DNA of 64,000 nucleotides from Gigaspora margarita (lineage: Eukaryota > Glomeromycota > Glomeromycetes > Diversisporales > Gigasporaceae). The stretch covers positions 1 to 64,000 of the forward strand of contig WTPW01002743.1 of assembly GCA_009809945.1 (NCBI GenBank). The letters are read 5' to 3'. The position numbers and the translations under genes are program-made. A model generated the notes under the pieces. That model searched no databases, had not been told where the DNA came from, and worked only from the letters and a program-made list of their open reading frames with translations. Below are positions 32,891-44,114 of this stretch, one piece after another (position 1 is the first letter of the stretch; each line of letters begins with the position of its first letter).

Positions 32891-33157
32891 TTACTAAGTT
32901 AATAAGTTTTGTCGATTAATTAAAAGTTGCAGAACTCATTATGACGAATCTAAAGGTGGTGAGATCATTAAAATTGGACTAGTAGATAGCAAGATATCTT
33001 CAAAATATGATTGGCTGACTATATAAAATTCTATATAAACAAATTTAAAATTTTATATAATAAGCCAATTGTTTTGATAATATCTTACATCTACTAGACC
33101 AAGTTTAATGATTTTACCACCTTTAGAATTATCATAATGAGCTCTACTACTTTTTTG
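32891..33157. mobile_element. Foldback MITE, TTACTAAGTTAATAAG family, copy 1
   Basis: TTACTAAGTTAATAAGTTTT with AAAGTTGCAGAACTCATTAT and GATTGGCTGACTATATAAAA pairs with the right half around 33055 (TTTTATATAATAAGCCAATT, CACCTTTAGAATTATCATAA). Other copies lie at 34832, 35101, 35629 and 46812. Confidence 0.65.
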
Positions 33158-33829
33158 TTTTTTTATATATCAAAGTTTCTACTATGGGAATGGGTTTTTT
33201 ATTCAAGCCTATGGATCAAGAGGTCCTCTTTGGTACCCCAATATTTGTTATATAGATAAGGATACAACTAGCCACACATACAACTTTGGTTATCTAATTT
33301 AAGTAGTCTGTCTGAAGGTTCTATACTAGTTGCCATACCTGCAACCGAACTAGAAAGTTACCTATTTAAACCCTCTGGTCCTTGCTTCTCTTGCCAATCC
33401 TACTTGAATTACTAGTATAGCCCTTTGATACATTAGTTAGTTGAAATCAGTTCCAAATACTTAACAGATATCCTTTTAGGACTACTTTATTCTTGTGAAA
33501 CACTTGGTAGAGCAGTTTCTGTCCTACATAGATATTATATATACTTTAGTAATAATGCATTTACTAAGACTTATACTTGAAGTTAGGGTGAATTTACACC
33601 CCTACTATTACCTACTTCTGCTCTTATAAGGTTTACTCTGATCCTAGCACTCATATCACTATCCTACAGGTCCTTATACTAACTTTTCAACTTCCAACTA
33701 GTTAGCTCAGAAGGATCAATTAGTTCTTTCTTCTACTAGTACTTACTTCTATAGCATAATTATTTTTTCTCTAGTATGACTTTAGCAGCTAGATTAATAG
33801 ATCTCTATCTCTGATGGTCTATTTCATCT
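33158..33829. other. Degraded stretch of mixed composition, no gene
   Basis: Slightly richer in G+C than its surroundings and without simple repeats, so it may be decayed coding sequence. All frames carry stops every few dozen codons and I recognise no domain. Confidence 0.35.
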
Positions 33830-34149
33830 GGGTGGCAATCATTTTACCAACAATCACTTCACAGACACCCCATTTCACTGACAAATTATTCACTAAAAAG
33901 TTTATTTTACTAACAGTTCATTTTACCAAAGCTCATTTCACTGACAAAGTAATTCTGGTCATTGTCATTAGAGTTAGGGTAGGGTCAGATTAAAATTAAA
34001 GTTAAAGTTAGTGTGCTTTATAGAAAAAAACTTGTCAGTAAAATGAGCTTTGGTAAAATGTTCGGTTGGTAAAATGAACTTTTCGGTGAATAATTTGTTA
34101 GTGAAATGAGGTGTCTGTGAAGTGATTGTTGATAAAATAATACGGACCC
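33830..34149. mobile_element. MULE-like MITE (TTTCACTGACAAA units), 9-bp duplication
   Basis: GGGTGGCAATCATTTTACCA with ACAATCACTTCACAGACACC at the left pairs with GGTGTCTGTGAAGTGATTGT and AAAATAATACGGACCC at the right. Arms contain repeated CATTTCACTGACAAA and TCATTTTACCAAAGC words. ATTTCATCT (33821-33829) and ATTTCATCC (34150-34158) flank it. A 9-bp duplication fits Mutator-like elements. The minus frame at 33974-34156 is translated repeat. This is the uninterrupted form of 60221-62884. Confidence 0.75.
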
Positions 34150-34346
34150 ATTTCATCCAGTATTTCAGCTCTAGTTTTTGATATTACAGTTTTGGTAGAC
34201 TGTTAAAAATCTTTGCTACCTTCTTACTCAGAGCTTGTCAAAATGGGTTCTATTTCTCTGATTCCTTGGATTTGTCTGTATAATAATATACAAATATGCC
34301 AAGAACTCGTATTATAAATTGTAAACCAAGGTTACAGATAATATAC

Positions 34347-34635
34347 CCAACTTAGTGATTTAAGCCACATGGTTTTAGTCAGCTGGCTTAGCCAGCTGAC
34401 TAAATTATCAGCTAAGCAGCTAGCTAATGGCTAACTATTGGCCTGCATTTAGAATATTTCAGGATCTTTGACCTGTACTTTATGTTCATTTATTTTCCTT
34501 TAGAATTTATCAGATTCTTATAATAGTTAGCTTTTAGCCGCATTAGCCAGCTGATCACATTACATCAGCTGGCTTAGCCAGCTAAGCCAGCTTAGCTGCG
34601 GCTGTATTAGCTAGCTTAAATCACTAATCCAACTG
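34347..34635. mobile_element. Foldback element with CAGCTGGCTTAGCCAGCTG hairpins
   Basis: CAACTTAGTGATTTAAGCCA at the left pairs with TAGCTTAAATCACTAATCCA at the right. The 19-bp palindrome CAGCTGGCTTAGCCAGCTG occurs at 34380-34398, and related forms at 34568-34600. There is no ORF. Confidence 0.55.
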
Positions 34636-34681
34636 ATCGATAAGCCAATAGTTACTGTAACACAGATCTTATTTTTTAAAG

Positions 34682-34757
34682 CATGATTAGTTGGATTTGA
34701 ACCCTGGACTTGCCACTTGGGAGTAACAACTTACCAACTTCTCTAAGTCACTACACT
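34682..34757 (-). other. Degenerate tRNA-like sequence
   Basis: On the minus strand there is an A-box-like TGACTTAGAGAAGTTGGTAA, an anticodon-loop-like CTCCCAA and a B-box GGTTCAAATCC at normal spacing. The D stem can form (ACTT with AAGT), but the anticodon and T stems are mismatched. It may be a decayed tRNA or the head of a tRNA-derived SINE. Confidence 0.35.
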
Positions 34758-34831
34758 CTAGCTTTACAACTTTTAATTAATTGACAAGACTCATTAACTT
34801 AGTAAAAATGATCACTCAAGAAAATCTATTT

Positions 34832-35075
34832 TTTTACTAAGTTAATAAGTCTTGTTGATTAATAGAAAGCTATAGAGTTCATTATAATGAATCTAAAGAT
34901 GGTGAAATCATTAAAATCAGCCCAGTAAATACTAAAATATCTTTCAAATATGATTAACTAACTATGTAAAATTCTATGTAAACTAATATAAAATTTTACA
35001 TGGGTAGCCAATTATTTTTATAATGAGCTCTACAACTTTAATTAATCAATAAGATTCATTAATTTAGTAAAAAAT
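34832..35075. mobile_element. Foldback MITE, TTACTAAGTTAATAAG family, copy 2
   Basis: TTACTAAGTTAATAAGTCTT, AATGAATCTAAAGATGGTGA and AACTATGTAAAATTCTATGT pair with TAAAATTTTACATGGGTAGC and TAATCAATAAGATTCATTAA. Its right end gives an empty-site sequence for the palindrome at 35908. A partial right end of another copy lies at 34763-34810. Confidence 0.6.
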
Positions 35076-35100
35076 TGATTGTTCAAGAAAATCTATTTTT

Positions 35101-35392
35101 TTGATAGATCTTGTTGATTAAATAAAAGTTGTAGAGCTTATTATGATGAATCTAAAGGTGATAAGTTTATTAAAATCAGCTTAGTAGATGCCCAGATATC
35201 TTAAAAATATGATTGGCTAACTATGTAAAATTCTATGTAAACTAGTATAAAATTTTACATAGTTGGCCAATTATTTTTTGATGATATCTTGGTTTTTATT
35301 AGATCAATTTTAATGATCTTATTACCTTTAAATTCGTTATAATGAGTTTCACAACTTTAATTAATTGACAAAATTTATTAACTTAGTAAAAA
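35101..35392. mobile_element. Foldback MITE, TTACTAAGTTAATAAG family, copy 3
   Basis: Same arms as copy 2, ending TAATTAATTGACAAAATTTA with ACTTAGTAAAA. The family is repeated head-to-tail here with about 25 bp between copies. Confidence 0.6.
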
Positions 35393-35628
35393 AATAATCA
35401 CCTAAAGAAAAACTATTTTTTTATGTTTTTCTACTATAATCATCTCCTATATAATCATATCATAGTAAAATCTTTTTATAATTACACTAAAGTCTGCAAC
35501 CACTTTACTAATAAACTTATAAAAAAATACCTCTTTATAAGTACAACATAATAAAAACCTTCATACTATCACACAATTTGCTTGCATAATACAGGCTATG
35601 TAATTATAGAGAAAAAAGACAGTACTAA
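35393..35628. other. Gene-free AT-rich stretch
   Basis: Nothing recognised. Confidence 0.35.
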
Positions 35629-36990
35629 ATTACAAGTCTTGTCAATTAATTGAAAGTTTAGAGCTCATTATAACAGATCTAAAGGTGTTAAAATCATTAA
35701 AATTGGCCTAGTAAATGCCAAAAATTGTCAAAAATGATTGGCTAGCTATGTAAAATTTTATGTAAACAAAAGTTTGTTTATATAAAATTTTATATAGTTG
35801 GCCAATTGTATTTCACAGATATCTTGGTATTTACTCAGCTGATTTTAGTAATCTCACCACTTTTAAATTTATTATAATGAGCTCTACAACTTTTAATTAA
35901 TCAATAACAGTCATAGGACATGTCCTTAAAAAATGGTCCAAATGTTGTTTATAATAAAAATTATAATAAAAACATATGAATTTACTATAGATATGGATTA
36001 GAAGATTCTTTTAAATCTAACTTATTAACTTAAAATTAAATTTTTCGGAGGTATAGAACAAGGGGAGAAGAAAAAATTGGGCTTAAAGATTGAATTAAAA
36101 TTTCGCTGATTTTGCACAAAACGAAAATGTAACTTCGCCAAAAGTGACTATTTTCCGATTTTAAGATGATGTGTACATGTAAAATCATGCTCTGAACAAC
36201 TTTACTTAGTCGAATAAAGTAGGTTACCTTGTAAGAAAAATGGGTTGTCTATGTGCTAAAGTTAAAATTTATCGTATTTCATAATACAACTTTTTTCCTT
36301 ATTAGGTAATAACTTTGGGCTCTTAAGCAAAGTTGTTCGGCATGTAATTTTACATTATATTTGAGATTGAATCGCGTTTTTCGGACCTTTTACTAGTGAA
36401 AAATGGGTTTAAAGTTGGAAAAAAAATTTTTTTTTAGAAAAGGTTTTTTTTTTCCAACTTTAAACCCATTTTTCACTAGTAAAAGGTCCAAAAAACGCGA
36501 TTCAATCTCAAATATAATGTAAAATTACATGCCGAACAACTTTGCTTAAGAGCCCAAAGTAGATTACCTAATAAGAAAAAAAGTTGTATTATGAAATACG
36601 ATAAATTTTAACTTTAGCACATAGACAACCCATTTTTCTTACAAGGTAACCTACTTTATTCGACTTAGTAAAGTTGTTCAGAGCATGATTTTACATGTAC
36701 ACATCATCTTAAAATCGGAAAATAGTCACTTTTGGCGAAGTTACATTTTCGTTTTGTGCAAAATCAGGAAATTTTAATTCAATCTTTAAGCCCAATTTTT
36801 TCTTCTCCCCTTGTTCTATACCTCCGAAAAATTTAATTTTAAGTTAATAAGTTAGATTTAAAAGAATCTTCTAATCCATATCTATAATAAATTCATATGT
36901 TTTTATTATAATTTTTATTATAAACAACATTTGGACCATTTTTTAAGGACATGTCCTATGACTGATAAGACTTATTAACTTAGTAAAAAA
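35629..36990. mobile_element. Foldback MITE, copy 4, split by a palindromic element
   Basis: The left and central parts (35629-35907) end TTTAATTAATCAATAA; the remaining end, AAGACTTATTAACTTAGTAA, resumes at 36967. The two pieces join to the sequence seen intact at 35030-35075, so the intervening 1.06 kb is an insertion. Confidence 0.7.
35908..36964. mobile_element. 1.06-kb near-perfect palindromic element, 4-bp duplication, copy 1
   Basis: CAGTCATAGGACATGTCCTT at the left is the inverse of the right end. The two ~510-bp arms pair almost completely around about 36430, leaving a short A/T loop. ATAA lies on both sides (35904-35907 and 36965-36968). There is no coding frame. A 4-bp duplication with CAGTCATAGG ends does not let me name a superfamily. 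The second copy at 60354-61697 also has a 4-bp duplication. Confidence 0.85.
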
Positions 36991-37164
36991 AAAACAGTTT
37001 CCTTGGGTGATTATGATATTTTGCTATATTTTGTAGTACTAATATTTTTTTTCTTTAGAATAATGTAGTACAATTGTTTGAAACAACATAGCATAATAGT
37101 TAGAATAGACAGAGCACATATAGTTTGTATATGTTTTGTGTCAAATAATAATCAGTATAGTATA
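36991..37164. other. Gene-free stretch
   Basis: Nothing recognised. Confidence 0.3.
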
Positions 37165-38270
37165 ATAAAAAAGTATAAAAAAAGCCAACAATACTATTTA
37201 CACAAAATTTTATTAAGACAATTAACTTTGAGTTACTAATTAAAGTTGTAAAATGAGTCAAAAAAAATCAGTTTCACAAAACAACTTTTAATATTTTATT
37301 ATTAAAATTGAGTTTTACTAAAATACACTTATGGTGTTTTACACTATGTTATACAAAACTATTAGAATAGCCAATCAAAATTTAAGATCAGGTATAATAT
37401 AAAATTTCATTTTTTGTTTATTTTTAAAAAAACATTCATATCTCAAAATTTTGTAATGAAACCACCTTTGGGGCTCTAATAAAAAAATTTCTTGCTAAAT
37501 TTTGTATATACTAATGCTTAGACAAAATTTCAGGTCTCATCCTAACTCTAAAGTAATAAAATTTATTTGTTGTTTTATAAAAATTTATTTTTTGTTTTTT
37601 GTTGCATGGATATGCAAATCTAATTTACCTATGGTGGTAAAACACTATAAGTGCATTTTATAATAATTGTTAAAATTTTTCTCTATAGTCAAAATACAGT
37701 TTAAAACATATGTAAAAAAGTGATTTACAAAGAAATATTAATGTTTTCAAATGAAAAAAGCTATTCTGGAATGAAAATTAAGCCAAATAACTTGTAATTT
37801 CAAAAAGTAAAATTTTATTTAGTTATTTATCACTTTTAATAGTGCACAATAACTTGTTTTATTTGAACTTGTAAAAATCAGAGTGAGTAATATAATTTTT
37901 TTATCCTCTATATTATAGAAAAATTTGAATCTAGAAGCTAGATGAAAAATATAAATATTTTCATCAATATTTGTTTTTTTTTAAAAAATTTTAACTGAAT
38001 TTCATATCTATCAACTTGTTTAAAGTAGTATTTTGAAGTTTTATTTTGAAAAAGTTTTTTTGAATATAGTATAAGTTAAGTGAAAAACTTGCAAAAACAT
38101 AGATATCTAAATTTACAAAAACCTTGTTATCTTTGTGAGTTTCTAATATTTTTTTGTAAAAATTAAATTCTATTAGTTGAGAATATGCACTTCAAGTTTG
38201 ACTAGTAAAAGTTTTTAAGTTAATCTAGTTGAATTTTTTACAAATTATCACCAAATATTATTATATACAG
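37165..38270 (+). repeat. ~0.75-kb dispersed repeat, copy 2
   Basis: Colinear with 32147-32890 on both sides of the inserted MITE at 37321-37659. The two copies are clearly diverged, so the duplication is old. Confidence 0.65.
37321..37659. mobile_element. TA-flanked MITE nested in the dispersed repeat
   Basis: AAATACACTTATGGTGTTTT and ACACTATG at the left pair with CATAGTG-like ATGGTGGTAAAACACTATAA and GTGCATTT at the right. TA lies on each side (37319-37320, 37660-37661). The uninterrupted repeat at 32147 lacks it. Confidence 0.65.
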
Positions 38271-40268
38271 TCAACTTTATCTAGTCTGAACTGCTGGGAC
38301 TGCTGATTTTACTATATAAAAATTTGAAGAAGTTTGGTTCTCAAAAAGTTATATATGGCTAATCCAAATTTTAAAATAAAATTTACAAATGTTCTAGAAG
38401 TTTTTGTTCAGGTTAGAGAGAATTTAATAGGTTCAGATTAGAGAGGGGTCAAATTAGAGAGAGGTTACTTTAGTTAGATTTGAGCTTAATAATAATTAAC
38501 AAATGTTATATTTCAATTAGCATAAATTTTAAAACAACATGTATCAATTTTAAATTCAGAGAAATTGTAAAGTGGCATTCAGTATTTACTATACAAAAAT
38601 ATTTTTAATAAATCTAAATGTTATAGTTTAGTTTTTAGCAAATTACTATAAAATTTATATATAATAATTCAACTTTTAGCAAATTTACTTGATTTTAGAG
38701 ATAGCAAAAACTTCTAAATTTATGCAAATTAGTTATGATTATATAAGAGATGTCTGGGGTTCTTAATATCTAAGAATCTATTTTGTAAAATAATAAATGG
38801 TTTATTATATTTGTTTAATAAACCTTTTGGTAAAACTAACAAATAATTTGGTCAATAAATTATTAAATTACTAATGACTCTCTTTAAACCAGTGTATAAA
38901 ATAGTATAATAAAAATCCAGATCTACTATTTTTTATATTGCATATACCCAGTATTTTAAAATTGGGCCAGTGCAACAAACAGTGCATGTTCTGGAATTTT
39001 TTGAAGTAACTGGTGCATATTGACAAGATAGATTCTCACATACTGCTAACTAAGTTGGCTATACAAATATTAACTACAAATACTTATTTATAAAAAAATT
39101 TTTTACAGGTTTTTTTTTTTGAACCAGTATTTTTTTATATAACAGGTGCATGTACTGGTAAATTAAAATTTCTATTTAAACACTGCTTTAAACACACTTT
39201 TTAATAATAATTTTAGATATAAAAATTTTAAATTTTTTTTATTATATAATTAAATTTACTAATTCTGTTAGTCTTTATAATTATATAATCAATATCAATA
39301 TTTTTTTTATTAAATTTCTGGTTTATTATAAAAATCAAATATTCAAAAAGAATAATATTTATTTTTTATTTTTTCAAAGTTTTACTAATTAAATAATATT
39401 TATTTATAGCTTATTTTTTGACTTTATATTGTTCTATAGGCTATATTGTAAATAGACTGCTGTTAGATACTATTAGATATATAAAAACTGTTTATAAACA
39501 TATATTGTTTAATGACTTTTTTATTAGCCTATATAAGGATACAATCCTAATAGGTGTTCAGTACAAAAATGTTATATTTTCAAATTGTATTAAATAATTA
39601 AATTGGATACTGCTTAGAAGCCTAAAACCTTATATTAATTAAAAGTTATATATTTAACCTTTATTTTACTCTATTAACTGTACTCTAACCCTAAATTTTA
39701 GCAAAAAATATATTAATGCCAATAAACCATCAATGCAAATATAATATCTGTTATTGTTTTTAAAAATACTTACTAATTAATTTATATTTATTTTTTTTTT
39801 TTTCTGTTTGACTTTAATTAATGGGTATCTATAAGCTTTTTGTACTAAATTTAGTACAGATTTAAAAAATTATTTTACAAAAAAAAATATCTAATAATTA
39901 TTATAGGTAAATATTATCTATAATTTACAATATATAAAACAAAATAAATAAAACTTAAATCTCTTTAGAGGTAAAGGTTAGAGATTAGAATAGGGTTTAT
40001 AGTAAAATTAGCAAGAATTTTTTTTTGTATAAAAAAAAAGTAGTTTTATAGACAAAATTTTAGATTAGAAGCAATTTTAGCAATTTTTAAAAAATTTTTT
40101 GTTTTTGTTATACAAAATTGATCTACACTTTATATCAGAATCTGAATTTTATTTGGCAAATTTACTCAGGTAATAATTACCTGAAGTGTAGTATAAATTA
40201 GTAATTTCTTTTACAATAACAAACTATTGATTTAATTTTAAATTTTGTTAATATATACTTTAATACTA
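38271..40268. other. Gene-free AT-rich stretch
   Basis: A possible Tc1/mariner-type MITE remnant begins TACAGTCAACTTTATCTAGT at 38275 and fades at about 38465 (AGAGAGGTTACTTTAG). Otherwise AT-rich sequence with short T and A runs and no supported gene. Confidence 0.35.
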
Positions 40269-41917
40269 AGGCCATATAAACTTAATTTTTTGGTTTTTAT
40301 AACCTAACCAGGTCATATTTTGAAAATTTTTTGACAAAATTTTTTATATGTTTTAATAGCTGGGTAAGATTTCAAAAAACTTTTTTAAAAAATTTTATAA
40401 AATTTAAAATTTTTTATAACTTATATAAAATTTTTAAATAAAAGTCTAGGTAAACAGGTCATTACTTTATTTAATACTATAATACTGGGTTATTATTTTT
40501 TAGGGAATTATAATTTGGTGCACCATGCACTATGGTTCAACCCTGATCATGGGTATATTAGTGATCATCAACTGATTAAATCAGTCTTTTTTTTTTTATA
40601 CTTTTTGTCTTTTTGATTTAACATGTTATACTGTACTATGTAGTTACTAATTTTTTTTAATACCAATTTCAGATTGTTGTAGTGTTGTTGTCATACTACT
40701 AGTTAGTTGTGTTGTTGGTATTGTTTTCACTGTAGTTGATAAGATTTCGTCATTTTGGGAGCAGTTATCATTTTGCTGCTGATATGAATTTCATGTTGTA
40801 TCTTGATTTATAACACAGTTAGAGTCTTTGGGATATCTTAGGGGCATATGTTTTCTTTGTGTCTTGTTATTTGTTTTTTTCTTGCATTGTGCAGGTCTTT
40901 GTATGTGTTAACCAATATTTCTTTTTTTAAGTCATTTTTCTATCATTGGCATTGTTGTTATTTGGTAGTAGAAATACTTTGTCATTGGCATTATTGTTTG
41001 CACAATACATTGGATATTTTATTCATTGCATTGGTCATAAATAGTTGGTTTTTGTAGTGGGTATAAAAAGGTGATTGTAGTCATTGCAATTTTGAGTATA
41101 GGTCGTTTATTTCAGTTTTGTAAATTGCAGAAAAGTATAAAACTTGTTTCATATTTTTTCTCTTTTCTTTGTTTTGGGTTAGTTTGCTTTTACTAATGTT
41201 TTCTTTTTTCTGGTGCTATTATGCAATACCTTTATTGTTGGTGTGGCCATAATTGAAATAGTGAATTACTTTTATTATAACTTTGTAATTGGTGTATTCT
41301 CATTGTGAAGTTTTGTTGAGTTGTTAGGTTGGGGTTAGGGTTAGAGTAAGTTAGAGTAGATTAGTTGAGATTGTATTGAATATTTAGCAAAGAGAGCAAA
41401 GCAGAGGCAATAGCTGAAGTGAAGTGACTACAGGGTGAGTGAAGCAAGCCCTGTTTCTGTTGCTGAGCATAAGCGAAGCAACACAAGCCGTACTGAGTAT
41501 AATGAAGTAGAATATAAATATATTTATATGTAGCTGATAGAATAGTTTAAACCACAATGTAGAGTTGTATAAGTATATATTGTATATTCAATAGAATTGT
41601 TAAAACTGTATTATTTAATAAATAACATTCATGCGAGAATCCAAAATGTAATAATAATTTAATAATTTTTGCATTAGCAAATAAATTAAATAAAAAATGT
41701 AATACTTACATGTCCATTATACATCAATCATATTAATTACATGATCCGGGGTGCACCATAGTGCAGGTGCATCAAAAAATAAACCCCTTATTTTTTAAAA
41801 TTGAAATTTAAATTTATAATTTAAAAATTTTTAAAAATTTTTAAATAAAAGTCCGGCCAGCTGGGTCTTTTTTTTGTCTTATGTTATGAGAACCAAAAAA
41901 TTAACTTTATATGGCCT
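40269..41917. mobile_element. Diverged AGGCC-family element, split by a MULE-like insertion
   Basis: AGGCCATATAAACTTAATTT and TTTGGTTTTTATAACC at the left pair with GTTATGAGAACCAAAAAATT and AACTTTATATGGCCT at the right. The ends are a transition-rich version of AGGCCACGCAAAGTTGATTT (mostly C to T). Nearly all of its length is the insertion at 40503-41787. Confidence 0.6.
40503..41787. mobile_element. MULE-like non-autonomous element, 10-bp duplication
   Basis: GGGAATTATAATTTGGTGCA with CCATGCACTATGGTTCAACC at the left pairs with GGTGCACCATAGTGCAGGTG and AATAAACCCC at the right. TTATTTTTTA occurs directly before (40493-40502) and after (41788-41797). Duplications of 9-10 bp fit Mutator-like elements. 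Inside, GGTTGGGGTTAGGGTTAG at 41327-41344 is followed by a purine-rich GAAGTGAAGTGACTACAGGG section. The hydrophobic frame at 40848-41057 is not a transposase. Confidence 0.7.
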
Positions 41918-42734
41918 AATACTTATTTATTCTAAATTTTAGCAATATATATAATAAAAATTTTGCTCAAATTGATCTTAAGCCTATATTTTGCTATATT
42001 TAATTTAATATAGTACTAAACAAGTTATAATGTATAAAAATTTATAAGAAAATAAAAATATTTAAACTTTTAAATTATTATAAATTTAACTTTTGATTTT
42101 AGAATAGTTAAAAAAATAAATAATTGGTTTTTAAAATAGTTAAATTAAACCTGTTTTACTATAACATAGTTATTTTATAGTAAAAAATATAAAACATATA
42201 ATAAAATAAGTAAAATAAATAATATGTAACATTTTATCTACTAAACAATTTTAATAATTTTATTATCATTAGAATTAGAAAAACTAGCTTTACAATATAT
42301 TAATAATTTAAGAAAGCTTTATTAAATCAAATTTTTTGTTATTTATAATTTAATAATTTTTTAGTTAGGCATTTTTTATTGCAAACAATTTTTAAATTTT
42401 TTAATATAGCTTTTATAAGTTTAAATATACAAGTACAAAATATAAATATAGGATTACATATTGGATAAATTTAATTTGAAATTAATAATAATAAAAATTT
42501 TATAAAATTTAACTTTAAAACTATACTAAATTAAGTATTTTGTACTAAATTTAGTATGATTTATGGATACCCATTAATCATTTTGAAACTATCTAAAATA
42601 ATTATTAATTTATTTAATAATTTAATTTAACAGGGTTTAATTCCACATTTCTGCATCATTTATCCTAATTTTAGTCTTTAGAATACAATTAAATCAATAC
42701 CATTTACAATTATAAAATAGATAAAATAGATTTA
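41918..42734. other. Downstream flank of the second kinase gene
   Basis: AT-rich, no repeat or frame recognised. On the minus strand this is the 3' side of the kinase. Confidence 0.35.
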
Positions 42735-44104
42735 TTATTCAGTAATATCAAGATTAATTTGAGTAGAATCTAAAAAAATGAAAGATATTATTTTTAAATA
42801 AAAAAAATAACATAATTTTAATAAATTAAAAATGATACCTTTAATCATATTTAAAATTGGGTTTGTGCTAATAATTTTGCTAGTATACATTTCATCAGGA
42901 TGCTTTGATATTGGCAATGTTTTAATACTTTTATCTGCTTCTAAGAATTGCTTTTTAATTCCATTATCATTAATCCAATCCTCTATTGTTTTATGAATAT
43001 CATTAGCACTAGGTCGTTTTTATGGATCAGAATTTGTGCATTTTTTAGCCAATTCAATATAGCATTCAGGTGTTCCAATTGCAAACCTTGGTCGTAATCC
43101 TTTGCAAATTTTGAATGCAAGATTTGTATTAAATTTGCGACCATCAAAAGGTCTTTTACCACTTGTTATTTCTGCCATAATAATACCAAACCCATAAATA
43201 TCTGTTGCTTGTGTAAACTGTTGTTTGCCTGATAAAACTTCTGGTGCAACGTAGGGCATAACACCATAAATCTCTCCATCTAAAATATTATCACCTTTTC
43301 TTCTAGACAATCCTAAATCTGCGATATATGATTTTAGGTTTTGGTCTTGCAAAACATTGTGCAAAATGTTGCCACTATGAAAATCTGCATGAATGTATCC
43401 TGCAAAGTTGTGGATATTCCATAACTCTTTTGAAATATCTTTAAGTATTTGCAATTTAGCCTGCCATGTAAGAATATCAAAATTTTTTCTTAAGTATGTA
43501 TGAAGACTCCCATTATTAGCATACTGAAATACCATAAAGTATTCTTTTGTTTTTGTATCTTGAGTTATTCCATATATTATGAGCTTACTACAATTTAAAT
43601 TACATTTCATATGACATTTAAACTTAAGGTTTAAAAATGAATTAGTTCAATAAACTATTAGACAAGTTATTAAATAATAAATTAACCTACTTCTTTTAAA
43701 AAATCAGAATTGCTTTCTTCAGTTTTGGTCAACGTCTTGAGTGCAACGATGCGGAATGGTTCACGTGTTTTTTTGTATATATTGTCCTTAATTTCAACTT
43801 TTCGTATGCCATCCAACCAGAGTGCTGAATATACTGAGCCAAATCCTCCTTTACCAATTTTTTCAACATTTGTTAGTTTATCAAATGGAATCCATTCAAT
43901 CGCATATTCATATGCTTTGGCTCTAAGTTGGAACATTTTCATGCAATCGTCAATATATTTATTTCCACTTGTCCACCTTGTTGCTATGTCAGGATCACAT
44001 GATAGACACCATGCGGGTTGAGTGTTATCTTCATTGCAATGTGCACATTTTCCACATTCAGATTTTCTATATAATATATAATGTATTATTTCGCTTATGC
44101 GGCT
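42735..44104 (-). CDS. TKL-type protein kinase, AM-fungal family, with an in-frame stop
   Basis: Three exons are visible: about 44104-43691, 43622-42839 and 42769-42735 (introns 43690-43623 and 42838-42770, 68 and 69 bp, GT-AG). Order of features: ECGKCAHC...WCLSC cysteine motif, RWTSGN, EWIPFDKL, GKGGFGSVYSA glycine loop, IVALKTL (lysine), YGITQD, YIHADFHSGN, ADLGLS, PYVAPEVL, TDIYGFGIIMAEI, then RPSAND. The catalytic Asp and metal-binding Asp are present, but HRD is HAD and DFG is DLG, as seen in many relatives. At 43020-43022 a TAA interrupts NSDP-KRPSAND. The frame continues past it for 61 codons to a properly spliced end, DSTQINLDITE. This argues for a young nonsense mutation, readthrough or a sequence error. 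The first exon has no start codon of its own and probably joins exons upstream (44142-46080). Confidence 0.85.
42770..42838 (-). other. Last intron of the second kinase gene
   Basis: Minus strand GTATCATTTT to CATTTTTTTAG, 69 bp. Splicing joins AAAG with ATTCTACTCAA and gives the ending KDSTQINLDITE before TAA. Confidence 0.65.
43623..43690 (-). other. Intron in the kinase domain
   Basis: Minus strand GTAGGTTAAT to AACCTTAAG, 68 bp. It gives FLKE joined to FKCHMKCNLNC, which matches the usual family sequence between the lysine strand and YGIT. Confidence 0.65.
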
Positions 44105-44114
44105 CTGAAACTTT

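Noticed and set aside
33158..33829. Possible decayed retroelement coding region
   Set aside because: No recognisable motif in any frame, so only noted as degraded sequence.
40848..41057. Hydrophobic 69-codon frame
   Set aside because: T-rich interior of a non-autonomous MULE-like element, with no transposase motif.
43710..44021. 103-codon plus-strand frame
   Set aside because: Antisense to the cysteine-rich and glycine-loop exon of the second kinase.
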